Under the pieces are notes generated by a model, which saw nothing but the letters and a program-made list of their open reading frames with translations, did not search any database and was not told the DNA's origin. Below, one piece after another: positions 26,067 to 35,516 of a stretch of DNA of 64,000 nucleotides. The DNA comes from Phycisphaerae bacterium (lineage in GTDB: Bacteria; Planctomycetota; Phycisphaerae; Phycisphaerales; UBA1924), in contig BJHL01000004.1 of assembly GCA_014192545.1 (NCBI GenBank), forward strand, positions 62,001 through 126,000, given 5' to 3'. The position numbers were made by a program, and so were the translations under genes. Each line of letters starts with the position of its first letter. Within the stretch, counting starts at the first letter, position 1.

Positions 26067-26107
26067 CACCCCGTTCGTGAGAGCCGAGCGGGGTGTTTTC
26101 TTTTTTT
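26067..26107 (+). terminator. Intrinsic terminator after the putative Zur locus
   Basis: CACCCCG (26067-26073) pairs with CGGGGTG (26089-26095), a 15-nt loop between, followed by a T-rich run to 26107. Confidence 0.88.
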
Positions 26108-26135
26108 GCGTTGCACTCGCAGCGAAACTACACGT

Positions 26136-27200
26136 TCACGCAAGCTGCCGAGCGACTAATCGCTCGATCTCGCGCTTCGCGTCATCAATCGTGCCATGCA
26201 TCTTCGCACCGGCCGCTCGCACGTGTCCGCCGCCGCCCATGCTCTGCGCTACGGCATTCACATCCACGCCCACCGGCTCGCTTTTGCTGCGCAGACTGAT
26301 CTTTACCAAAGGCCTACTCGCATCCGCCCCGCGCTGCTCAGGCGGCACTTCCGTAATCAGCGCACTCACGACCGTGCTCGAAAGCGTCTGCGTGAAATCC
26401 GTCAGCCCGCCCGTTTCGCCGGGCATCGCCCCCGCTGCTCGCATGTCCTCCAGCGTCAAATGCAAAAACGCGAGTCGATCTTTCAGTCGCAGATCGATCG
26501 TCGCGAGAGCCTTGCTAATCAGCCGCAACCTGCCAGGCGTTTCTCGCTGCTCAATAGTCGTATACAGCCGCACATGGTTCGCGCCTGCGTCCAGCAATTC
26601 ACCCGCAAGTGCCATCACTGAGCGATTGACATTGCTATGCCTGAACCAGCCCGTGTCCGTCGCCAGCCCCAAGTAGCACGCCTCGGCAACTTGCGGCGGA
26701 AGAGCCGAAATTTCGCACCCAAGTACCTTGCTGCACAACGCCGCGATAGGTTGACAGACCGCTGCCGCGCTCACTTCAACAAATCGCTTCGCCCCCACCG
26801 ATTCATCGCCTTGCACATGGTGATCAACCACGCTTACGAGATCTCGCACCTCTCGCAGCGCGTCCATCATGGGCTCAAGCTGCTTCACGCTGCTGGTGTC
26901 CGTCACCAGAATGCGATCAAACTCCTCCATGCTCGGCGCCGTCGCAGGCGGCTCAAACAACTGGAAGGGCGTGCCATCCGCAATGTCACGAATCCAGTTG
27001 GGATTTGGCCCAAAGTACCAGCATGTCGCGCATCCCGCCCGCAGCCGATTGAGTGATCGTGCAATTGCCAGCGATGATCCCGTCGCATCGCCGTCAGGCT
27101 TGGCGTGCGTCAATACCAGCACGCGCGAAGCCCCGCGCAGGTCTTTTGCAATCGCATCGAGCGTGGTATTGGTCAGCGGACTCACAGGCGCATCTGGCAT
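26136..27200 (-). CDS. DHH family phosphoesterase (NrnA-like oligoribonuclease/pAp phosphatase)
   Basis: The 354-residue protein shows THAKPDGDATGSSLA (the DHH motif-I equivalent), ILVTDTSS, VVDHHVQGD (DHH), and the DHHA1 glycine-rich GGGGHVRAAGAKMHG, the full set for DHH-DHHA1 enzymes such as NrnA. It likely degrades short RNA oligonucleotides and dephosphorylates pAp in the cytoplasm. The ATG at 27200 is internal to a longer frame; the upstream extension is short and Cys-rich, so it is not preferred. The TPR gene lies upstream on the same strand with a hairpin between. Confidence 0.9.
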   Translation of the reverse strand: MPDAPVSPLTNTTLDAIAKDLRGASRVLVLTHAKPDGDATGSSLAIARSLNRLRAGCATCWYFGPNPNWIRDIADGTPFQLFEPPATAPSMEEFDRILVTDTSSVKQLEPMMDALREVRDLVSVVDHHVQGDESVGAKRFVEVSAAAVCQPIAALCSKVLGCEISALPPQVAEACYLGLATDTGWFRHSNVNRSVMALAGELLDAGANHVRLYTTIEQRETPGRLRLISKALATIDLRLKDRLAFLHLTLEDMRAAGAMPGETGGLTDFTQTLSSTVVSALITEVPPEQRGADASRPLVKISLRSKSEPVGVDVNAVAQSMGGGGHVRAAGAKMHGTIDDAKREIERLVARQLA

Positions 27201-27271
27201 GTTGCAGCATAGGTTGCATGTGCAGACATGCCCCGACACGCCCGCGCATTCCAAGCCTCAAAATGCGACGA

Positions 27272-27299
27272 ACCCCGCAGCCACACACAGCCGCGGGGT
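27272..27299 (-). terminator. Hairpin downstream of the TPR lipoprotein gene
   Basis: ACCCCGC (27272-27278) pairs with GCGGGGT (27293-27299). The T tail on the minus strand is weak, so termination is possible but not strong. Confidence 0.5.
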
Positions 27300-27329
27300 C
27301 CGTTCGTTTGTTCAAAGGGGTCGCCTGAC

Positions 27330-28616
27330 TTACTCAGTCGCTCCTGCAAGCTGCGCCGCTCGCTCAGGCTGTTGCGAAAGAGCCGTTGCAAGGTGGTTGC
27401 CCGGATCAATCTGCAATGCCTGCTGAAAGTTCTCGCGAGCCTTTTCGATCTTGTTGTTGCGAGACTGCGCCATGCCCAGCAGCATGTGGTTTTCCGCACT
27501 CGCCTGGCGCTCGATGGCCTTGCGGAACTCACGCTCCGCACCATCCAGATCACCCATGCGTTGCAGATGCAAACCCTTGAGCACATAGCCCTCATGGCGA
27601 TCAGGTGCAATCGCAATCGTGCGTGCAAAGCTCAATCGCAGCCGGGCCGAGTCACGCAGCGTGTACGCCGCCTGCCCCAAGTTGATCCACGCCTCGGTGT
27701 TGTTCTTGCCCCAATCCGTCTTGGTCAGTTCCACCAGCACATCGCGAGCTTGCGCATTACGATCAAGGCTCATCAAACACTTAGCCTGCATGAACGCCAG
27801 ATCGCTGCGGTTCTTGTTCGCGTCCTGCTTCATCAGCTTCGCAAAGCTGGTCTCGGCATCGGCCCAGTTGCTATTGAGAAACTGCGCCCGCGCCAAGTCT
27901 TCCATCACGTCATTTTCGTTGGGCGAGAGCAACCGCGCTTCCGAAAAATACTTTTCTGCGTTCGCATAGTCATTCTTCAGCATCGCGATATGCCCCAGCG
28001 TCTGCTGAATGCCCGTCGTATGCCGGAACGCTTGCTGCTTGCCCAGCAGATACTGCTCGGCTTCATCCACGCGACCCAAATCGATCAGCATCTCCGCCGC
28101 CGCCAGCGTGTACTGCGGGTTCTGCGTGTCCATCTCAGCCGCTTGCTGATACAGCTTCAGGGCCTCATCGCGCTGCAACACGCGCTCTGCCAGCACCGCC
28201 TGAAAGTACACCGCATCCACATCCTTCGCATCAAGCTCCTGCGCCTTGCGGAACGCCAGTTCAGCCTGCTGCAGATCACTCTGCTCCAGCTTGATGCGTC
28301 CCTTGAGCACCCAGTTGCGTGCGATGTCATCCGACAGCGTGATGGCCTTGTCGGCGTGCTTCTCAGCCTTCTCCAGGTTGCCCGCCATCAGCGACTGCAA
28401 ACCCATCTGGTGTTCCGTCTGGCTCTTGAGTCCATCAATGCGGGCCTTCGCCGCATTCTTGCGTTCAGTCGTGTACTTCCCATTCCCCGCTCCGCACCCG
28501 CCCACGTTCGCCACCGCCCAGAACATCAGCAGCACCCCGCCCGCCACCAGCGCGCCGCGGACAAGGCGATCAGTTGTGACATTGATAGACGATTTGCGAT
28601 ACGTGTGCGAAGGCAT
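27330..28616 (-). CDS. TPR repeat lipoprotein-like protein
   Basis: The 428-residue protein has a membrane segment at about 22-40 ending in VGGCGAGN, a plausible lipobox, then many TPR-type units, for example AENHMLLGMAQSRNNKIEKARENFQQALQIDPGN at the C-terminus. It is likely to be anchored on the cell surface side of a membrane and act as a scaffold. The ATG at 28616 has GGAG nine bases ahead; one at 28622 is a close alternative. It is divergent from fabF. Confidence 0.85.
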   Translation of the reverse strand: MPSHTYRKSSINVTTDRLVRGALVAGGVLLMFWAVANVGGCGAGNGKYTTERKNAAKARIDGLKSQTEHQMGLQSLMAGNLEKAEKHADKAITLSDDIARNWVLKGRIKLEQSDLQQAELAFRKAQELDAKDVDAVYFQAVLAERVLQRDEALKLYQQAAEMDTQNPQYTLAAAEMLIDLGRVDEAEQYLLGKQQAFRHTTGIQQTLGHIAMLKNDYANAEKYFSEARLLSPNENDVMEDLARAQFLNSNWADAETSFAKLMKQDANKNRSDLAFMQAKCLMSLDRNAQARDVLVELTKTDWGKNNTEAWINLGQAAYTLRDSARLRLSFARTIAIAPDRHEGYVLKGLHLQRMGDLDGAEREFRKAIERQASAENHMLLGMAQSRNNKIEKARENFQQALQIDPGNHLATALSQQPERAAQLAGATE

Positions 28617-28842
28617 AGTCATGATCTCCGTGTGTGAACGCCGGCAAAGCCCGGCTATCAACCTGATCGGACGCCGCTACGACCGGCTTAAGCCGCACGA
28701 CAGGAAAATTCGCTATCGCATTACGTTTCACGCTGCCCCTTGAGCTTCCCTCGCGCATACGCCAGGCCTTTGTTCGGGCTGCCCGCCCTGCCAACCATCC
28801 ACCCGGCTACCTTAGTAATTCCTTTTGGAGGTCTCCGCACTT

Positions 28843-30144
28843 ATGGCACGACCAGGCGAGCATCGCGTCGTCATCACCGGTTTTGGCGCAATCAGCAATA
28901 TCGGGCTCAACGCCCGAGACACCTGGGACGCCATGCGCGAAGGCCGCAGCGGCATCTCGCAAATCCAAGGCGAGGACTTTGCAGTTTTCGACGGCAAATG
29001 GAGCGTCCGCATCGGCGGCCAAGTCAAAAACTGGGACCCAACCTCCGTCCTCGAAGTGCGCGAAGCCAAACGCATGGATCGCTTCTCCCACCTCGCCCTC
29101 GGCGCCGCCGTCGAAGCTGTCAATCACGCGGGCATCGACTTCACAAAACAAAACACCGATCGCTGCGGCGTCGTCATTGGCTCGGGCATCGGCGGCATCA
29201 GTTCCATCGAAGACGGCGTGACCACGTTGATTCGCAAAGGCCCCGACCGCATCAATCCCTTCACCGTTCCCAAGCTCATGGCCAACGCCGCCACGGGCAA
29301 CATCTCCATTCGCTACGGCCTCCGCGGCCCCGCCAGTTGCCACGCTACGGCGTGCGCCAGCAGCGGCCATGCCATAGGCGACGCCATGGGCTATCTCCGC
29401 CGAGGCCTCGTCGATGTCATGATCGCCGGCGGAGCCGAAGCCGCGTGTACGCCCTTGTGTCTTGGCGCCTTCATGACGATGAAGGCTCTCTCCAGCCGCA
29501 ACGACGAACCCACCAAAGCCAGCCGCCCCTTCGATGTTGATCGCGACGGCTTCGTCTTGAGCGAAGGCGGCGCGATGCTCATTCTCGAAACCGAAGAGCA
29601 CGCCAAGAAGCGCGGCGCAACCATCTACGCCGAACTCGTTGGCTTTGGCAATAGCTGCGATGCCTATCACATCACCGCTCCCGACGAAGGCGGCATCGGC
29701 GCCAGCAACAGCATGCGCATGGCCATGGCCGACGCACGCCTGAACCCCGATCAAATCGACTACATCAACAGCCACGGCACCAGCACGCCCTTGGGCGACC
29801 AAGCCGAGTGCAACGCCGTCCTCAAAGTCTTCGGCGATCACGCCCGCAAGAGCAGCAAAGGCCACCTGCTCATGAGCAGCACCAAGAGCATGCACGGCCA
29901 TTGCCTCGGCGCCAGCGGCGCACTCGAAAGCGTCGCCTGCATCCACGCCGTGCGCGACAACATCATCGCCCCCACCATCAACCTCGATAACCCAGGCACC
30001 AAAAACGCCGCAGGCGAAGTTACCCCCTTCGACCTCGACCTCGTCCCCCACCACGCCCGCGAACGCAAAACCAAATACGCCATGAACAACACCTTCGGCT
30101 TCGGCGGCCACAACGTCACGCTGATCGTGAGCCGGTACGAGTAA
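28843..30144 (+). CDS. fabF: 3-oxoacyl-ACP synthase II
   Basis: The 433-residue beta-ketoacyl-ACP synthase has the Cys-His-His triad: TACASSGHAIGD (Cys), NSHGTSTPLGDQAE (His) and STKSMHGHCLGASG (Lys and His), and the C-terminal NNTFGFGGHNVTL. It elongates fatty acyl-ACP by condensing malonyl-ACP. GGAGG lies 11 bases ahead of the ATG at 28843; a TTG at 28825 is a less likely start. No other fab gene is adjacent; the FabZ-like gene is at 16 kb. Confidence 0.95.
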   Translation: MARPGEHRVVITGFGAISNIGLNARDTWDAMREGRSGISQIQGEDFAVFDGKWSVRIGGQVKNWDPTSVLEVREAKRMDRFSHLALGAAVEAVNHAGIDFTKQNTDRCGVVIGSGIGGISSIEDGVTTLIRKGPDRINPFTVPKLMANAATGNISIRYGLRGPASCHATACASSGHAIGDAMGYLRRGLVDVMIAGGAEAACTPLCLGAFMTMKALSSRNDEPTKASRPFDVDRDGFVLSEGGAMLILETEEHAKKRGATIYAELVGFGNSCDAYHITAPDEGGIGASNSMRMAMADARLNPDQIDYINSHGTSTPLGDQAECNAVLKVFGDHARKSSKGHLLMSSTKSMHGHCLGASGALESVACIHAVRDNIIAPTINLDNPGTKNAAGEVTPFDLDLVPHHARERKTKYAMNNTFGFGGHNVTLIVSRYE

Positions 30145-30159
30145 TTGCAAGTAAGAACG

Positions 30160-30177
30160 CGAGGGCGCAAGCCCTCG
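30160..30177. repeat. Short GC palindrome with GCAA loop between convergent genes
   Basis: CGAGGGC and GCCCTCG form a perfect 7-bp stem with a GNRA-type GCAA loop. It nearly repeats the element at 10674-10692. It may end transcripts of fabF, but there is no T-run. Confidence 0.8.
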
Positions 30178-30184
30178 AAATCAC

Positions 30185-30754
30185 TCACGCCTTATCCAAA
30201 AAAACTGCGTACCGCATCACGCCTCCGCACTCCGGACAAGGCTTGCCCTCTTCCGTCGCTCGCAAGTCATACATGCACTGCGCGCACATCTCACCCACGC
30301 CCGCAACGGGCACGCCATGCCGATCAAGCACGCCCTGCCGGCTGCCCAGTTGTGCCGCCCGTGCCTGCATCAATCCCGCAGCAATCATCATGAATACAAC
30401 CACGACGCTGCTGGGGCCAGACTGCGAATACACCACTCCCGCTGCAATCAACGCGCCAGCCAACATGCCAATGGGCACCGCGTGTAACGAAATCGGATAT
30501 CGGTGCGCCGCATCCATCGCCGCCAGTCGCACACTTCGCCATGAGAAGAACCAGCCCAGCCCGCTGAGCAGACACAAAACAAGCGTCGATGCACAGATGT
30601 CCCCACGGGCCAGCAGGCTGATGAGCAGAAATCCCAGAAGACCAAACAGCATGGGCGTCAATGTCACGCCCACCAAAAATCCGAGCGTCGCGTTGTACGC
30701 CGTCGCCGCCAGTTGCCTGCCGCGAAATGTCAACGGATTGATCTCGCGAATCAT
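30185..30754 (-). CDS. Membrane protein with C-terminal zinc ribbon
   Basis: The 189-residue product has four hydrophobic segments (from LGFLVGVTLTPMLFGLLGFLL to VVVVFMMIAAGLM) and then a ribbon with CAQCMYDLRA and CPECGG. The order is the reverse of the membrane protein at 12876, where the ribbon precedes the helices. The ATG at 30754 has GAGGTG nine bases ahead. The function is unknown. Confidence 0.75.
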   Translation of the reverse strand: MIREINPLTFRGRQLAATAYNATLGFLVGVTLTPMLFGLLGFLLISLLARGDICASTLVLCLLSGLGWFFSWRSVRLAAMDAAHRYPISLHAVPIGMLAGALIAAGVVYSQSGPSSVVVVFMMIAAGLMQARAAQLGSRQGVLDRHGVPVAGVGEMCAQCMYDLRATEEGKPCPECGGVMRYAVFLDKA

Positions 30755-30960
30755 CACGCACCCACCTCGCGCAACCGTGCCCCACAAGCAGCTTCAAACC
30801 CGCGCACGCCGCATCACGCGGTTGGCAACATTGTTAGCCGCGCCCGCCGCACGCAGCACGCATTCAACCTCGCGACGTCAGCGAACCAAAGCCCATCCTC
30901 AAACCCACCGAAGCGATCCACCCGCGCATCGCACAAAACCAAATGCAATCTGGTTCTCAA

Positions 30961-31002
30961 TCTCTTCGCTTCTTTGCACTCTTCGCGTTCTTTGTGGTGA
31001 AC
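30961..31002. repeat. Single copy of the CTTTGTGGTGAA-type degenerate repeat
   Basis: CTTCTTTGCACTCTTCGCG then TTCTTTGTGGTGAA has the 9-nt-like periodicity and end of the right arms at 55345-55380 and 57830-57868. It lies 18 bases after the stop of the minus-strand DUF2325-type gene's 3' end; no facing arm was found. Confidence 0.6.
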
Positions 31003-31020
31003 TTCTTTCCGAATGAGGCC

Positions 31021-32676
31021 CTACTTCGCGCCCTGCGCCGCCAACCGCTCCCCGACCTGCTCCAGCACCGCCCGCGCCACTTGCTCGGGGCTGTGTCCCG
31101 CAGGCAACTGCACAAACGGCTTCTCGTGTTTGCGCGCATAATCCCGCGCGTTGTCAATATGGTGGTGCCCCGCCAGCCGCGTTATCGCAACCACCAGCGC
31201 CGTATCCGCATTCCCAATCAGCGGATCCATCGGCGCACTGCTCGCATGTTCGCGCAGCGCAATCCAATCCAAATCCGCCAATTCAAACGCATCACGCAGC
31301 CGCTGCTCTTGCTGCGGGAATCGCGTCCCGCCAATCAGCACCAGCCGCTTACCCGACAAAAACGCCCGCACCGCCAGCAAATCTTCCGAATACCGAGGCC
31401 CGCCGCTAGATTCCTTCTCCGCCGCTCGCTTGCGCCGCTGGAAAATCACATCCAGCACGCCCATGAAAGCCTCATCCAACTCCACTTCCGCCGGCACACC
31501 ATCACCCTGAACCAAATCCGCAATCGGCGCCAGCATGTCATCAAGCTGTTCGCGCGAGCGCGTATCAAGTTGCGGCAACGCCGCCACCGCCACCTGCAAA
31601 CTCTTCCACTCCGCCGGCTCGCTCTTCTCGCCATCATCCGCAATGTGCTGCGCATGATACTTGATCTTGTTCAGAGCCTTCTTGATTACCTTGCTATCGC
31701 TGCTGGTCCGCTCGGCTTCCGTCAAAAGTGCCTTGATTTCCTCGCGCAACTGCACCGCCCGCATCGGATCAGCCGCATCATCCAGCCGCATGTACCTATC
31801 AACAAATATGTGTTGCGCCTCCGCCGTCCGCCGCAGCCACATGAACGCGTCGAACTGATCGACATCATCGCGCTCCATCCAGCTCTGCTTCAAAATCAGT
31901 CGCAGCGCACTCTGCGATTCCGCCAGTTGCTTCATGCACAACGTGAACTGCGAACCATTTGCCCCAAGCGATCCACTCGACAACACCGCCGCCGCCTTGG
32001 TGCACAGATGCAGCGTCTCATAGCAATCGCGCATCATGTCCATCACGCTGTCTTCAGGCGTCTCATGCCCAGGCATGAACATCCACAAGAAACAATTCGG
32101 CAGAGCCTTGGCTTCCGCAATCAGCGCCTGCGACTGCTGCCGCACCTGCTCGCGCCCCTCGCCCGTCTTGTCCGCCACGCGCCGCGCCTTCGCCAGGTCG
32201 CACGCGCGCATCTTGAGCGCTGTGCGCTTCACGATCAAATCCAGCAACTCCCCATCATCCGCCGGCACCGCCGTGTTATACCGCGGCTCGCTGCTCTCAG
32301 GCTCCACAATCGCCGACTGCCTCGCCCTCGCGATATCCCCGCTCGTCCCCTCAACCCGCACGTGCATCTGCACGCCGCCAATCTTCAGCGGCACAATCCC
32401 TTCCGAACTCACCCGCGGCCCCACAATGTTCGGCTTGGCTTGCGCAACCTCGCCAGGCCTTGCGATGATCGTCGCCGGTTGCGACACTTCAGTTGCCGGT
32501 TGCTGCGCCGCTTGCGACGCACCACCCGCAACCGGTCTTGCCTCTTCGCCACAACTCTCCAGCACCACCCGCGCAAGAGCCACCAGCAACGCCTTCATAT
32601 CCGGATCGTTTGCCAACTTCGTCGCTATGACGCGTTGGACAGCGACGAACAACTCGTCACCGTTTGAACTCTGCAT
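31021..32676 (-). CDS. Large protein with C-terminal DUF2325-like domain
   Basis: The 551-residue protein has a central helical region (about residues 150-440, with MKMRACDLAKARR and many Leu/Glu helices) and a C-terminal part, KRLVLIGGTRFPQQEQRLRDAF followed by NADTALVVAITRLAGHHH, resembling DUF2325 (a Rossmann-like domain with GG and DxxH features). No signal peptide is visible. The ATG at 32676 has GGAG seven bases ahead and follows a weaker upstream extension. The function is unknown. It is divergent from the ALDH gene. Confidence 0.65.
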   Translation of the reverse strand: MQSSNGDELFVAVQRVIATKLANDPDMKALLVALARVVLESCGEEARPVAGGASQAAQQPATEVSQPATIIARPGEVAQAKPNIVGPRVSSEGIVPLKIGGVQMHVRVEGTSGDIARARQSAIVEPESSEPRYNTAVPADDGELLDLIVKRTALKMRACDLAKARRVADKTGEGREQVRQQSQALIAEAKALPNCFLWMFMPGHETPEDSVMDMMRDCYETLHLCTKAAAVLSSGSLGANGSQFTLCMKQLAESQSALRLILKQSWMERDDVDQFDAFMWLRRTAEAQHIFVDRYMRLDDAADPMRAVQLREEIKALLTEAERTSSDSKVIKKALNKIKYHAQHIADDGEKSEPAEWKSLQVAVAALPQLDTRSREQLDDMLAPIADLVQGDGVPAEVELDEAFMGVLDVIFQRRKRAAEKESSGGPRYSEDLLAVRAFLSGKRLVLIGGTRFPQQEQRLRDAFELADLDWIALREHASSAPMDPLIGNADTALVVAITRLAGHHHIDNARDYARKHEKPFVQLPAGHSPEQVARAVLEQVGERLAAQGAK

Positions 32677-33036
32677 TTTGAACTCCGTGGTAGCGAGAAA
32701 ACACATCGCCCCTTGGCGCATCATATCAATGACTCTCGCGTCGTACCACAATTGCGTGGCAATCCGGCTCGAATTGCCAGTGTGTAGACCGAAAAATTCG
32801 TCGCATCGATTGTCACTTCCCACAATATCGAGCCGCAAAACTCCCCAATTCCAGTAAGAACTTTCCCTCTGAAGCGTCCTGCATATTCATCCCTCACATG
32901 CATACTCATGCGAACGCCTGCCGCGTCTCAATTTCGCCACTTTTCTCTCGCCCGCAGTACCCGTACCAGCGGTCCCCCAACCATTCTCCCCACAACCTTG
33001 GGGCACCTGCCGCAGCCGGGCTAGAGTTTTTGCTGG
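32677..33036. other. Intergenic region between divergent genes
   Basis: This 360-base stretch lies between the DUF2325-type gene and the ALDH gene. Both promoters must lie here. It holds AT-rich text (CACAATATCGAG near 32820) and no repeat or recognisable RNA. I see nothing else in it. Confidence 0.5.
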
Positions 33037-34572
33037 ATGACACACCAGACCTCTCAACTCTTCGCCCAACTCGGCATCTCCCACGACCCGCGCTTCACCA
33101 CCACAGGCCTCCCGCCTGACCGCGTACACGCATGCAAGAGCGCAGTCGATGGCTCCACCATCGCCACTATCGCCCTCGATGACGCCGCCAGCTACGACGC
33201 CACGATCGCTCGCAGTCACGCCGCATTCCTCAACTGGCGCGAAGTCCCCGCCCCACAACGCGGCCTCCTCGTCCGCGCAATCGGCGATGAATTCCGCACC
33301 CACAAAGACGCCCTCGGTCGCCTCCTCAGTCTCGAAGTCGGCAAGATCCTCCAGGAAGGCTGGGGCGAAGTTCAAGAAACTATCGACATCGCCGACTTCG
33401 CTGTGGGCCTCTCGCGCCAGCTTTACGGCCTCACCATGCCCAGCGAGCGCGAAAGCCACCGCCTCATGGAACAGTGGCACCCGCTAGGCCCCATCGGCGT
33501 TATCAGCGCGTTCAACTTTCCCAACGCCGTTTGGGCCTGGAACAGCATGCTCGCCGCCGTCTGCGGCGACACCACCGTGTGGAAGCCCAGCCTCCTCGCG
33601 CCGCTCACAGCCATCGCGAGCAACGCCATCGCCCAGCGCGTCTCCGAGCGCATGGGCTACAAAGACCTCTTTACCCTCGTCATAGGCAGCGATGCCAACG
33701 TGGGCGAACGCATGGTCGCTGATCGTCGCCTGCCGCTCATCTCTGCAACTGGCTCTTGCCGCATGGGCAAACGCGTGGGAGAAGTCGTCGCCAATCGCCT
33801 GGGCCGTTGCCTGCTCGAACTAGGCGGCAACAACGCAGCCATCGTCGATCAGCACGCCGACCTCGCCCTCGCCATTCCCGCCATTGTCTTCGGCGCCGCC
33901 GGCACCGCAGGCCAGCGCTGCACCACCACCCGCCGACTCATCGTCCACGAAAGCATCGCCGATGACGTCTGCACGCGTCTCGTGAGCGCCTACAAGCAAG
34001 TCCACGCTCGCATCGGCAATCCGCTCGAAGACGGCACCCTCGTCGGCCCGCTCATCAACGCCCGCAGTGGCGAAGGCTTCGATCACGCCATCGCCCACGC
34101 CAAAACCCAAGGCGGCCAGGTCCTCATCGGCGGGTCGCGCGTCGCCGTCAAAGGCTGCGAAAATGGCATCTACGTCCAGCCCACCATCATCCGTGCCCCC
34201 AAGTCCAACCAGCTCGCGATCTCGCGCGAAGAAACCTTCGCCCCCATCCTTTACGTCTTCACATTCAAATCCCTCGACGAAGCCATCGCGATGAACAACG
34301 GCGTAGACCAAGGCCTCTCCAGCTCAATCTTCACGGATAGCATGAGGCACGCGGAATTGTTCCTCTCCGGTTCAGGCAGCGACTGCGGCATCGCCAACGT
34401 CAACGCGGGCACCAGCGGTGCCGAAATTGGCGGAGCATTCGGCGGCGAGAAAGACACAGGGGGAGGCCGCGAAAGCGGCAGCGATAGTTGGAAGGCGTAC
34501 ATGCGTCGCCAAACCAACACCGTTCACTTCGGAAAGACGCTCAAACTGGCACAAGGAATTCGCTTTGATTGA
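33037..34572 (+). CDS. Aldehyde dehydrogenase, ALDH7/piperideine-6-carboxylate type
   Basis: The 511-residue protein has the ALDH catalytic set: FNFPNAVWAWN cofactor/Asn motif, catalytic Glu in LLELGGNNAAIV and catalytic Cys in GTAGQRCTTTRR. The C-terminal GGAFGGEKDTGGGRESGSDSWKAYMRRQTN is typical for ALDH7 (L-aminoadipate-semialdehyde/piperideine-6-carboxylate dehydrogenase, AmaB/PcD type), so lysine catabolism is a likely role. The start has no strong ribosome binding site. Its stop overlaps the start of the isomerase gene. Confidence 0.92.
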   Translation: MTHQTSQLFAQLGISHDPRFTTTGLPPDRVHACKSAVDGSTIATIALDDAASYDATIARSHAAFLNWREVPAPQRGLLVRAIGDEFRTHKDALGRLLSLEVGKILQEGWGEVQETIDIADFAVGLSRQLYGLTMPSERESHRLMEQWHPLGPIGVISAFNFPNAVWAWNSMLAAVCGDTTVWKPSLLAPLTAIASNAIAQRVSERMGYKDLFTLVIGSDANVGERMVADRRLPLISATGSCRMGKRVGEVVANRLGRCLLELGGNNAAIVDQHADLALAIPAIVFGAAGTAGQRCTTTRRLIVHESIADDVCTRLVSAYKQVHARIGNPLEDGTLVGPLINARSGEGFDHAIAHAKTQGGQVLIGGSRVAVKGCENGIYVQPTIIRAPKSNQLAISREETFAPILYVFTFKSLDEAIAMNNGVDQGLSSSIFTDSMRHAELFLSGSGSDCGIANVNAGTSGAEIGGAFGGEKDTGGGRESGSDSWKAYMRRQTNTVHFGKTLKLAQGIRFD

Positions 34573-35320
34573 CCCCATCGCCAGCCGAATGAAAGAAGGC
34601 ATGCCCAAGGCTTACGCCGCAGCCGGCGCAACCAAAGGCCAGCACATTGCCCCAGAGCACGACAAGCTCGCGCAAGCCGCCATCGCCCCCATCACCACCG
34701 GCATGGTGGTTGGTCTGGGCACAGGCCGCAGCAGCACGCGCGTCATGCGCGCTCTCGCCCTGCGCGTGCAGCAAGAACACCTGGACATCAAGTGCATCTG
34801 CACCAGCATGGCCACCGAGCAGCTCGCCCGCGAACTCGCCCTCACCACCATTCCCTTCGCCGATGTGCAACAGATCGACTACCTCTTCGACGGCTGCGAC
34901 GAAGTCGACAACGACCTGCGCGTGATGAAGGGCCAGCACGGCGCAATCACCCGCCAGCGTCTCGTCGCGCAAGTCGCCGATCACGTCGCCTATCTCGCCA
35001 GCGAAGAAAAACTCGTTGACCAGCTAGGCAGCAAGGCCCTCCTCGCGGTCGTCATCATCCCCTTCGGCATCGCCAGCATCCGCGAGCGCCTCCGCGCCCT
35101 GGGCCTCTCTGGCATCGTCCGCCGCAACCTGGACGGCGAAGTCGTCATCACCGACGGCGGCGGCGTCGTCCTCGACATGCACATCACAGGCCGCAACGTC
35201 GAACAACTTTCCACCGACCTCGACCACGTCACAGGCGTCGTCGACCACGGCCTTTTCCTAACCGAAGCCGACGAAATCCTGCTAGAAACCGCCACCGGCG
35301 AAGTCCGTAAATTGTCATAG
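34565..35320 (+). CDS. rpiA: Ribose-5-phosphate isomerase A
   Basis: This 251-residue RpiA interconverts ribose 5-phosphate and ribulose 5-phosphate in the pentose phosphate pathway. It shows GLGTGRSSTRVM (phosphate-binding loop), LFDGCDEVDND (the catalytic-Asp motif, normally DGADE) and EEKLVDQLG. The family KGxGGA motif appears as KGQHGAIT, and an A in DGADE is C here. The TTG at 34565 has AAGGAA six bases ahead and overlaps the stop of the upstream gene; an ATG at 34589 is the alternative. It is coupled to the ALDH gene. Confidence 0.85.
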   Translation: MIDPIASRMKEGMPKAYAAAGATKGQHIAPEHDKLAQAAIAPITTGMVVGLGTGRSSTRVMRALALRVQQEHLDIKCICTSMATEQLARELALTTIPFADVQQIDYLFDGCDEVDNDLRVMKGQHGAITRQRLVAQVADHVAYLASEEKLVDQLGSKALLAVVIIPFGIASIRERLRALGLSGIVRRNLDGEVVITDGGGVVLDMHITGRNVEQLSTDLDHVTGVVDHGLFLTEADEILLETATGEVRKLS

Positions 35321-35516
35321 GTGGGCCGCATCTCCGGGACGGCAGGCATTCAACAAGCCACAACACCAACGAAAACCGCACCAGCCGCGCACATTCTCCA
35401 ACCTCGAATGTCGAATCACGACTGCCGAATACCTCGTCCGTCAAGCCGATGAACGAAACCTGCCCACTCCAAATCCCAACATACTCAGCTTCATCCTCGT
35501 ACCGTTTCCCGCTCGC

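Noticed and set aside
28807-30150. Long minus-strand open frame opposite fabF
   Set aside because: fabF on the plus strand has full catalytic motifs; the opposite frame is Ala/Asp/Gly-rich shadow sequence.
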